DNA of 36,567 nucleotides from Pelargonium cotyledonis (lineage: Eukaryota > Streptophyta > Magnoliopsida > Geraniales > Geraniaceae): the NCBI GenBank assembly GCA_036897625.1, contig JAYMTA010000160.1, positions 1 through 36,567 of the forward strand, written 5' to 3'. The translations under genes and the position numbers were made by a program. The notes below the pieces were generated by a model. The model ran no database searches. It was not told the DNA's origin and saw only the letters and a program-made list of their open reading frames with translations. This document shows positions 8,654-19,848 of the stretch, piece by piece (position 1 is the first letter of the stretch; each line of letters starts with the position of its first letter).

Positions 8654-11600
8654 TATTAGTCCAACAATAAAGTTTTATTCTTCGAGTATAGGAGCCCTTT
8701 TGGTACTAGCTTAATTTTAAGAGTCCAAAGACTAAAAGGGGTCCTATTAAGGATTATATACTGAAAAATTTCCATTAGAATACACTAACTTTCAATACAA
8801 AATAGATATCTCTTTCGTCTCTTAAGATTTGCTATATCTAGACTCTATTAGACACTTCCGACTCCATCCAGATATACTCAATTCTTAACAAGCAACTGAT
8901 CTTTCATGAAAAATAAGTAATAATGGGAACCTCCAATTTTATTGAAAATTATCTCTTTTTATAAGGCTGTCTGTATTTAATGTAAGATGCTCTCAACCTG
9001 GAGTCCCGACTCAAACGTAAGAGTACTCTTCTCCACGACTATGCATACTCTTTGTCTTGTCAAATCGGAATATCAAAAACTTATATAGCATACTCCCAGA
9101 CTTCTTATTCTATCATAAGCTAAGAGGTTAAGCGGCCAAGTCGTGTACTGTACTAGATCGGGATTTTTCTTTTAGGGCTTGTATACTATTAATTCCATAG
9201 CTATCCCTCAATTTATACAGTCTTTAACGAAGCATCTTATACTTTTAGTAGAGCTCTTGAAAATAGAACATATCACCATAGCAGTGGAAATCCTTGGCTA
9301 CAGACGAATTTGCTTGGTTTTTCTTTAATCCATACTTTTTTTAGTTTGCTGCTAGTTTAGTATATTTAAGTCAAGCTTTTTCCTTATTACTTTTAGATAA
9401 CTCTTTTAATTTAATAAATAATAGGTTTCTAGTTATGCTTTATTATACACCTTAGGTCTAGCAGGATTTAAATTAGATTCGCTTGCTCGTACTTTAGGGA
9501 TCCACAACGTGTTTAGGTGGTTTTCAAAACCAGGAACTATAGCAGTTCTGCTTTTTTTGTTTTATTCCATTCCTTGTCATTCATTAATCGTGTGGAGTGC
9601 AGGTATTTCTGGAATTTGGAGTTCCCTAGTTTATGAAACCCGATTGGGTCTTTGGCTCATCAAGTGTAAGTTTATGTCCCTGCTTTTTGTGCTGCAACTA
9701 GAACTCTAAACTGTAAGTTTAATCGGATAACACTAACTTCAACTTATAACTATTTCCTTATAGTACCCGTTCAGTGGAGCAATTTGTCAGTTTGTAAACT
9801 ACAGCACTTACTTAGTTAGATTACCTTTGTATAGTAAGTAAAGCGATAAAGATAAAAGCTTCACTGGCCCTAGTTATAGACTACAATTCCCTTGAGAATA
9901 GAAAAATCGTAAGGAAGGCTCCCTTATAGACCTTATTATACTCAGATTGAACCTTCAAAAAGTACTCACGTGTTTAACTTGTCTTGTGAAATGTGTCTTA
10001 AGTACATAAGCTAAAAGTGTGCTGTAAACGCTATCCCTTGCTAACCAAGTTTTAAGCCTACGAAAAGGAAATTTAGATAATACAAGACTCGCTTCTACAA
10101 ATGCAAAGTATAGTAAACAGAATTCCACTCCTATTCCTAGCATGCCTGAAGCCTCTATAAGTAATATAAATACACTTTTTTTATACAAATACCTTATCAA
10201 TCGCTACACTCCAGCCAAGCTCTGGAATTTACGAGGTTCTGGAATTCCTAAGACTAAAGAACCACTTGCGGGTCCATTTTTAAGGACATAGCATTTGTGT
10301 GTTAATATTTCGCAAGGTTGAAAGAGATGAATCCATACACCTAGATCTAAAGTGGATTATATTCTCTTATTCATATAGCATAAACTTAGAGTTAAGAAAA
10401 GTAAAAGGCACTCTCCATTATATAGCAACTCTGTGTCGCCAAACACCTCTCTATAGGCTCCAGAGAGATAAGTATTGGTAGTATTGTATTGCCAGCTTAT
10501 TTTGTAATTATAAGCCCCTTTTTACTTTAGGAAATAAGTTCTATTAGATTTCCAGTTTTTTATTCTATAAAAAAAGAACACTTTTAGTTTAGAGTGCCTG
10601 ACTTTTTATTTCCTAGTCTTCGAAGTAGGACTAGTTTTAAAGAACTTCTATTCTATCCTTTTTTTGCTAGTTTCTTTGGTTAGGAATCCCCGCTCTGGGA
10701 TAAAAATTAACTGAATCTTGGAATTAAAGTAAACCCTACTCGTTAAGGAAACAACTCCTCCGAAAGGCTTTAGCCCCCTCTTGTTAAAAATCTTATAATC
10801 GTGAAATTTTAGTTAAGTATTTAGAGAATACTTTATTAAAAAAAGAGTCCTCTTGAATGTTTAATATTGCTAGACACTAGAAAAGAGGGTTACGTTCTTC
10901 TATTCTATCCAGAGGTTTCCCCAGATAAAACAAAGTTGTTCCAGTAAAAAAGGTATTTCTTGTCCTACAAAATTGCAACTTCTTACTTTACCCGCAGTGG
11001 AAGCTTCAAAAAAGGGGTCTTAGGTGCTAACGCCTGCTAAATAAGATCCTTATAAGGGTTTCTTTTAGTACAGTATCTAAACTGCTCAGAAGAGATAAAA
11101 TCTTGTTTTCTAGAGTGTGCTTAGGATAATCTCGAGACGAGAGGCTCCTCCTATAATAACTGAGGGGCCCTTTACGTGGAGTTCTGTTATTTACCTGAAA
11201 TAGTAATATCTATATATAAAGCTTACGCAAAGGATTATTTTTTAACAATTGCAAGAGCCTCGTACAAGGTTCCTTTTAAAGTCGCTCTAGTACTTGTTCT
11301 AAGTCCTTAACAAATGTAGCTAAGTTTTTGTATTCATTTTAATTGTAGAGGCGTACAACTCCCTTACAGGTTTCTTCTTAAATACTTGGGCCCAAGTGGA
11401 GGATAGCTTAATTTTTGTGGTATTGAGATAGAATTCAACTTAATAATTTTAAAGGATTTGCTAAGCTCGCCCTAGTTTAAGGCTTAGTTAAGTACAAAAT
11501 TCTGGGAGAGGTTAGACTCTTAGAAGGGGTTGACCTTGTGTATACTTTTGACAAACAAAGATACTAGATAAAGGATGGCATAGGGACTTAAATATAAGCT

Positions 11601-12368
11601 TGTTATACCAAAGGATTGTAAAGACTTAAACTTTCTTAAAACAGAAAGACCCGTAACATGCGAAATCCAAGTTAGCCCTCATAATTCAGCATCTTTTCTA
11701 AATTCTTGCAGCTAAAACTACAGCCATGTCTAATACTGGGATTTCCTTTTTCTTTGTATTTACATGTCACTGGGCGCCCGTCAAAAGCTCGTCTTTACAA
11801 GGTCTAAATCCCCCTAAACTGCTTTATTATTGTTATTATGGGTACTAATCTTATAGGACCTACGCTTTATTTACACTACTAGAAAGTAACTACTATCAGA
11901 CTAAGACTTCATTATTTCAACAAGAAGCTTCCGGCTTTCTCTATTTTTTATAAGCCTCGGGGTAGTGAAAGAAATGAGTTTAGCTCTATTTCACAAGAAA
12001 GATTTAGTGCTCTTTCTTTATAGTTGACAGGGGTTCCTTTTATAGGTCTTCGATCTTCCTCGAGATTGAGTTAATAGTATTAAGCTATAACTATATATGT
12101 TGTTATTACCGGTTCTTGGAAATGGAATTTCCCTAAGGGGGTTTACCAAGGCCGATTTCGTGTAGCTTACTTATCTTATACTAATTCTACAGGAGTCCTT
12201 CTTTTTATTTTTAAAAGTAAAAAAGGAATACCAATACAGGGGTTGGTACAAGTCCTTTGATCGTTGCTATTTGTATTGACTTTCTGCTTTTTTTGTTATA
12301 GTAAATCACTTAATTAGAAAAGTATTGATGACAGTCTGCTTTGGCAATAAGTGCATAGAATTCATTTG

Positions 12369-12440
12369 TGCAGTATAACTACGTGGTAAAGCACTTGTTC
12401 ATGGAATCGGCATGCAATGGTTCAAAGCAAACTTAGGGCA
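12369..12440 (+). pseudogene. trnQ: Fossil tRNA-Gln(UUG), plant mitochondrial type
   Basis: Against plant mitochondrial trnQ-UUG as I remember it, 45 of the first 60 positions agree with no gap. Matching blocks include CAGTATA for GAGTATA, GTGGTAAAGCA for GTGGTAAGGCA in the D-arm, and CGGCATGCAATGGTTCAAA for CGGCATGCAAAGGTTCGAA across the variable region and T-arm. The distance from GTGGTA to GGTTC is 36 bases, as in tRNAs of this class. The anticodon position now reads ATG and the 3' acceptor half is unrecognisable, so the acceptor stem cannot form and it is not a working tRNA. My reference is from memory, so the identity figure could shift by a few bases. Confidence 0.55.
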
Positions 12441-13395
12441 GAAGTTTTCCTATTTCAGCTCTAAAACTAAATACTTGAGATTGGTAATCTAAATTTCACG
12501 GTAATTATTAGCTAGAAGAGATACAGACTGAATATAGAATCCCATTTTAGTTAGCTAGTATCTAGATTTCTTAGTAGTATCTCATTTATATAAGCACTTT
12601 GACTTCTTACTTGAAATTCCTTGCTTTAGCTCTCTGAGGATTCCTTAGCATCTAATCTGGAACTGGAACCCTTTCTTCCGTTTACAATACCAAAGAAAAA
12701 CTCCTAACCTTTTTGGAACCTCAAAATAATATAGACCTCAAATAAGGAATTTGCCTACTTGAGATGCCTATCTTCCTTTTAGTATTAGTTAAGAAACTCC
12801 CTATCTTAAACTGGATACTCCACAGCTTACTTGACATACTGAAACCATTACTTCGAAATGCTAAGCATAACGAATACAGCTTCACTCCAAATTTCAGTTT
12901 GATCATAACTCTTTTTCTATTATAATATTATAAGAGCCCTATCTTTTAAATGTACCACACTGAAATCCCTCTGAATCCACTGTCCTCAAATAAAGTAACT
13001 AACATTTTATATATCCCGTTTGGCCTAGCGAATAGGTTTTTATAATATAAGTACTAAAACTGAAGGAAGTCGCTGATATTACTTACCGAATTGCTATGGG
13101 CCTCTTTTCACTTTACATGACAGTTTTATATATTCTACACGGACCTTAAGAAGTGTAGTAAATTAAATATATATCAGGACATAATCCTTAGCAAGCAGTG
13201 GAACTTGACTTAAGTTGGAGCATGCGCCCTCTCTTTAAAGAATTCCGGTTGTAACCAATACTGCCAAAATGTAGAAATACGGGAAAATAAGTTATAAGAC
13301 CGGCTCCTGTCATGTCAAGTATAATATACACCTTGTCCTTGGACTAATACTCTTCCTTTTTTGTTCCGACCTGTAAAATTGTAAATCGAATTTTC

Positions 13396-13538
13396 TATCA
13401 AGAGCTTTAAAATTACCTTTCTAAAACTAGAAAGTGGGCTTCCTTTTTCTCCAAGACTCAGGGGCTAACTCGTATTTATAAGAGGAACTCCTATCCTACA
13501 CCAATCACTTAATAAAATAGATATATCAAGAGCTTTAA
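13396..13538. repeat. 15-bp direct repeat pair in the AT-rich block
   Basis: TATCAAGAGCTTTAA occurs at 13396-13410 and 13524-13538. This is a weak feature, near what chance could give in a block of this size. It is noted because both copies are followed by similar ACC-containing sequence. Confidence 0.3.
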
Positions 13539-16500
13539 GAGGTACCAAAAACAGAGTTATTTTACCTTTTATTAAGGGAGTTTTTCACGAGTTCTTGTCT
13601 AGCTATCCTGTCAAAGTATATCGTTATATTCTAGGGTTTTCCGGCAAGAGGTGGAGATTCTGCAATTCCAGCCACATTGCTTTCAGTAGGGGGTTTAGTA
13701 ATTTTTGTTTATCCGTATTTGAAAAGAGAAAGAAAAAGGTTACTAAAGCAAGTGGTCTTAATCCAATTATATTATGGGAATGAAAATTATACGAGGTTTA
13801 ATAGGAAACAATTCTTTTTTATTTTATACAATCAGTAGAAGATTTGCTTTATAGCGAGTACCCGGCCTTTTGTCAACTCTTACAAAAAGTTTTGGGACCC
13901 CCTTTGAATTAAAAAGAAGTAGCTTACAAGAGCTCCCGCTGGTTAAGAGGGTTCTGGTCCTATATCTAAATTAATTAGGTTTTAATCTTGTTCATGAAAA
14001 ATACTAGACAAAAAAAATGTCAGGGAACCACGTACGGTAAATTTAAAAAGTCCGTCAAATAGCCTTATATATATTAATTAAATCTCATTCTCAAATGCAA
14101 TTTATTTTAGATAAATTATCTATTCCATATCAAACAAGGACTCTTTGTGTAGTATGTATATAAACTCTTTTATAATATGTAACTTCAGTATACTCAGTAT
14201 TTGCGTCTATAAATGGAATCCTGTAGCTTTCTATTTACCATTCCCGTTTGTTCCCTGGAAACCGACCAATTCCTGGATATTTTACTTTTTGCAACTAGAT
14301 AATCTTTACATTCTTTAGCAGGCCTTATAACAAAAACTTCATACTTACAAAAGTCCAGTCTAATACCACTCTATATTTCCTACATATAAGACTAATTGTT
14401 TATAGCTTAGATTTCTTCCCCAACCCATAGCACCAAAACTTTAGTCAGAAAAGATTAGCTTTTTCTATGAGAGTTCACTCTTCCCCGCACTCTTTTTGCT
14501 TAAGTTTTATATTTCCAATATTCCAATAATTCAAAAACAATTAAATAAAAAAAGTTTCAATGAAAGAATATGTAAACCCCCTTTTTTAGTAGGTGAAACA
14601 CATATAAAATAAGCATACAAAAAGATAATTGTAATTATAATAGGGATGGCTTTCCCACAGCGACAGCGTTTATATCCGCTACAGTCATACCTTCTTTCAT
14701 TATATATACGAACAACAATAAGTAGGGGCCACTCCTCTTATCTCACATAATCTCAGAGATAGAACTAAAGCGAAAAATCTTGTAATCAGAATGGAGAATA
14801 TTCATAGCTAACTACATCTTTTGTATTCCTTACTTGTAGTAACTCTGTTAATTTAGTACGTCTATTATTACGTTTCTACATGTTATGCAGACCCGCTATT
14901 TAAGTCAAAAGTAAGAACCTATTAATTCAGGAGAAAAAAGGATAGTACAGCTATGATCCTGTGATAAAAACACTTACTAGAAAACTATTTAAATATACAT
15001 CTATTTGCTACCCTCTGGTATTGTAAGTGCAGGCGCTTTTATTCAATTCATAAGAAATAAGATACTTAATTTGAACCTTTGTTATGCGGATCTATCAGTA
15101 AATTTAGCAAGCATTACCCTCAAACTAATAGTTCGCTTCTCTTCTGCACGAGTCTTTGATAAGAGAGAGTAAGGCTCCGGTTTATTTACAAGCACCGGGA
15201 GGTACAGGTATATTAATCGAGCACTGTAGAACCCTAAAAAACTCGTCAAGAAAATCGAAATTATGCTTTTTCGCAAAGAGAGCCCTTGATAAGTAAAGCG
15301 TTAAGCTTTGCAAGAATACTGGGCCCCTCTTTAGAAGCTTCCAAAAAAAGTATTAAGAATTGCACTATTACTATTCTAGACTCTATAAATAAGGCTCGGT
15401 CTAGTAAAAAGAAATTAGATCGTAAAAAGTTATAGTCGTGTTCTCCCCCTACTAGAGAGCTCTCATGGATTAAACAAAGCTTTGTATTAGGAGTAATTCT
15501 TATATTTACAAAGAACTCTTTTTGTAATATCTCTCTGTTCGAATCCGGTTACTTCGAAAAAAGACTACCTCTTCGAAGCCCCTTATACTTTGCGTGGATA
15601 CTCCTGGAAGAATCTTGGTGGGACTCACTAAACGCTTTTTTTTTTTTCTCAATAAATATTACGAGGATTTCTGTAAATTGTGTAATAAGAGTCTACTTTT
15701 TAGATTATTTGCAATTTAGAGTCCTGATATATTTTATTTATTCTGTGAACGTGGGCCTAAGCCCCTGTTGTAAAAGTGCAGTAAGGACCCGTTGCTTTTA
15801 TAAATTGTCAATATACTTTTCTTATTTCTCTGCAACCCTAACTTTTTTAAGTCTTATATATTAGTAGGCATACTCCTAATTATATCTACACCAAGTATGT
15901 TTTACAAGCCTGTGTAATGTTACTACAAACTCAGTAAGCCCCTAACCTTGTAAAAACCTTCAAAAACTATATCTTTTAATGAGGCCCCTTCGCAAATCTG
16001 CTTTAGTTGATCTCTATGAAAAAGGTATAGAAAGAAGCAGGCAGCTGGCCAGTAAGCTTTTGAAAACGGAGTCTTTTTAAGCATCTTTTTAGGGTCCTTT
16101 ATTACAAACCTATAAGGTTGTGGAAGCTCGGATTTCCTTACGGAGAAGCCTTATTAGGGGTGAGTGCATAAGGGGAATATCAAATCAGGAAGTATACCCG
16201 CAAGAGTCATCATAAACTTATTAATTTTTAAGATACAGATAGACACCTATAGACAGAGTCAGCCCGTTCTAAGTACTTTTACTGCATATAGAGGGCTTCT
16301 AAATAAGTACAATTTAGGCCTGAGTTCAAAAGATTTCGAAAGAGATTTGTGGTTAAGAGTGGTAAATCCGCTTTGCGTAATTTAAAGGCGTAGTAATTTC
16401 ATATTTAAGAAGCTCCGGGGCAAGAATTCTTACTTACGGGTGTTCAAGTTACTATAAAAAAGAAGTCTCGTAGTTAACAAATTACTAGTATATATAACCT

Positions 16501-16918
16501 TAAAAACTCTTATAAAAGCAAAGTTAAGGGTCTCGGTACTAACCTGTAAGATAAGAATTTCCTGGAAAAGTATTTACACTAATTCAAAAGGGAATATGTT
16601 TTGTTACAGTATTTCGCACTCTACAAAAAAGGTTCTTTATCTAAATCTTTTTACAAAAGTGCAGTACCTTTCTTGTGTACTCTAGACCCAAACCCTAGTT
16701 AGACCTTACAATCAATTGCAAAACGATCTACCCTAGACTAATTTCCCCAACTGCCCTTATAATAAAATAGTAAAAGGCACTGCATAGGGAATCTCAGTGT
16801 ACAGCTTTTCTTCCTAGCGGGGGCCCATTGGCAACCTGTCTAACTAAATCAAAAAGAAAAAGAACTCGTTTGTTAAGTACTTAGAAAAAGGGACTTCCTT
16901 AGTTCTAGTTTGTCTTGC

Positions 16919-16990
16919 TCATAAGTTGACTTGAACCCATGACATCTGATCCAATTTACGGGTGCTATACCAAGCAGAGCTATCTAGCTT
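16919..16990 (-). pseudogene. Fossil tRNA, closest to plastid-type tRNA-Pro(UGG)
   Basis: On the minus strand a D-arm (TAGCTCTGCTTGGTATAGCA from 16982) and a T-arm (ATGTCATGGGTTCAAGTC ending at 16928) stand at the standard tRNA distance, 26 bases between AGC and GGTTC. Compared from memory with plastid-type trnP-UGG, which plant mitochondria also carry, 36 of 55 positions agree. The best parts are GCTTGGTA and ATGTCAYGGGTTCAA. The anticodon arm does not pair and the T-stem has lost its 3' half, so it is a relic. trnF is a weaker alternative. Confidence 0.4.
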
Positions 16991-19830
16991 TTATTCATAG
17001 TTCTAATAACTCGAATTCAGTAGAAATCCCTATTTGCAAAACCTTTTATTCTATTTAAATGATTAAAAAAGATGTTTGTTTCTTTAGTATACTTATAAAT
17101 ATTTCTATAAACACAAGCTTCAGATCAAGAAATTTCGTTAAAGCAGGGAATCCTCAAAGAGAGATACCCCAGGTTCAACTACTTATATTTTAAACTAAAC
17201 CGGTGCTGCCTAGTAAAGCCCACAACCAGAAATTCAATTTCTAGCATCCTAAGATATTGTATCTTTAAGGTAAATAGTTTCGAATTCAGTCTAATGTGTA
17301 ACTTAAATTATAAAGGGAATCTTCTATGGTTTGAATTTTTATTATTTAAAACCCTCAAGTCAAGGATATTCTCTTATAAGTGTACTAGCTCTTAGTGTTT
17401 TATTACTTTAGGTTACATAAAGCGCAACTTATAGAAGATACCAAATATCTGACTCATCAAAAGTCTCTATATCACAGGGTAACCGTTTAAAATTACAGTA
17501 TAAATTGAATTCGCTAATCGAGGTGATCGAGTTTCCTCTTTTTCAATAAATAAAGTCCCTTTTTTTCAATATATTTCTATAAGCTCCTAAGAGAGGAGGA
17601 TCTCCAGGATACCGCGGGAATTTGCACTTAAACCTACGGCATTCTATTCTTTAATGGGGCGCTCTGACTTTCTGACTTAAATGCATACTTCCTTCTACTT
17701 TCTAGATAGAAAGGACCCATAAGTTCCCTTAATAAGCTACCCTATTGATAGACTATACCTCAAAAAATACATAGGCATATACCATGAGATAAAGTCAGTT
17801 ATGTATAAATTTCGTGAAGCGGTATAATTAATTCACGACAAAACCCTTCTTCTATAAAGAGTTCTAAACAGTAACTGACTATAAAGTTTGAAAAGCGATA
17901 GAGTTTTCAGTCAGAAAGCCTTAGACTTATAAACTTGAGTAAAAATGTTAGGAAGGGGTCTTCTGATTCAGGATTCTTTCTACTGTTTTTGAATTACTGC
18001 ATTTATTAAATATTTATATCTCACTTTAGTTTGCATGGATTAGTAGGAGTTTTGTTTGGCGAAAGCATGCCGAACTTGGAATGAGTAATTTCTATATTTG
18101 GTTATTAAAAACTAGATGCATTAAAGGACATAGGGATAACCAGCCTAGTTTAGTTGCAATAGCACTGCCTAAACAACCAGCTTCTAACAATAAAGACTTT
18201 ACGACTCAATATTGCAGTATAATACCACAACAGCATCTACTCAGTATATATATACTGAGCTTGGATTACACGCCCACTTACAGGAAAATCTATTGAAAAT
18301 AGCCTTGATCTTATCCGAATACTTGGTTTTAACTCTACAGAACCCTTTTGTAATCCCTCTTCTGTCAAGTCAACAAGGAGGTATTAGTGGAATTGCCGGT
18401 TTTACGTATATTAAGTATAGAATCTTACTTCTTTTTATAGAAGATGAAAACTAGGTTTATACTGTAAATTAGGTACCTACGGAGTTACGAGACTAAAAAT
18501 GGACTAAGATAAAACCTTTTAATAATTCTTTCTAACCTTGTCACATATAGATAGAAATCTAAAAAATAAAAGTTAACTTGCATAAGGGATAGCTGTAAAC
18601 TCCTGAATCCAATGTAAGTAAAGAATAGAGAGTAATTGAGTCCTTAGGGCTCCGCTATGGAATTATACCTGTTCTGTTTTAAAAATGTTCCAAGAAAAAG
18701 TAACCTTGGAGAGAGATTTTCCTTAAAACGTTAGAGGAAGTAATTTACAGTAAGCTGTGGACCTCTTTATTCCTGGTTACTAGGTTAGTATAGAGAACTT
18801 ATAATATCTAAATCGTCGGTACTTAAACGCTTTCTGAAAGCCTAAAGTGATAGGTGTTCAAAACCTGACATTAACAAAGTGGTACTCTAGTTTAGAGACT
18901 TTGTTGGCCTATTTTGTCGTTTAATTAGATAGGATTCTTGTGTTAACTTTAATCCCGAAGTATAATCTTCTAAAGATCTTGTGTTTTGGAATATCCCTCG
19001 TTAAACGTCACTACAAGCTCGGTATAATTTTTGTTGAATATTATAACATAGGACTAAGAGCTTTATTGTTATTACACTTTTGTATCATATGGACTCCTAT
19101 AAAGGAAAACTTTTATTATAAACACAAAATAGGGATGAAAGAACATACAAAAAAAGGGTCTACTTCGTATCTAATTTGAGTACTATCAAAAAGAAGTTTC
19201 CGGATTCTTTGTATATAGGAAAAAGTAAGCAGCAAAAAAGAAAGAATAATCGGTAAAAAGCAAAACTGCATACCTTGTTTCATATTCCTCCTAGCTGTAC
19301 TCTCTATTTGTATCCTACTCTGTATCACTATCTTACTCCGCGTATTGCCTGCCCTTTATCTAATTCCTATTTATTAACTAATCCGGGCATAGCAAAAGCA
19401 TACTTAGGAACTCTTGATCTTAAGATTTTAAAGGTATATGGCTAATAAGAATTCGGCGTTGCTGTATACTTTATTTAAGCTACTATAATTATGATAACTA
19501 TATTATGAGGGATTTCTTATCTTTACACTTGGGGGATATATAACAAAAGTAAACAGAAGGCGCTAAGAGAGCCCAAGCGCGGAGCTAAAGTCGTTTTTTT
19601 TTATAAGGCCCGAATAGGAATAGGTGTTTCCGGTTTTTTATCTACTATACTTTCCATTATCCTGTCTTTTAAGAACCTTTTCCTATCTGAATCTAATTAA
19701 ATAAAGGCTATAACCCCCACGTACTAAATTCTCTATTATTTGAAAATAGTAAAAGGAGTTGTTAGCCTTGTAACGCTCAGTATTAATTATAGGAGGAGTA
19801 TAATTGGACACTGATGAAGTCCTTAATATA

Positions 19831-19848
19831 GTAGGATTTGAACCCTAC
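19831..19848 (-). pseudogene. Isolated tRNA T-arm relic
   Basis: On the minus strand, GTAGGGTTCAAATCCTAC forms a perfect 5-bp T-stem (GTAGG/CCTAC) around a GTTCAAAT loop, one base longer than the usual seven. Mitochondrial trnW and plastid-type trnN end in the same GTAGG-TTC-CCTAC arm. No convincing D-arm lies at the right distance, so this is either a fragment or chance. Confidence 0.3.

Noticed and set aside
9121-9170. GAGGTTAAGCGGCC, similar to a class II tRNA D-arm
   Set aside because: No T-arm follows at a plausible distance.
14028-14038. CCACGTACGGT, like the 3' strand of a group II intron domain V
   Set aside because: The matching 5' strand (GAGCCGT-type) and the short stem-loop are not found upstream, so an 11-base match alone is not enough.
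15534-15556. TGTTCGAATCCGG, an isolated T-loop consensus
   Set aside because: The flanking stem does not pair and no D-arm is present upstream.
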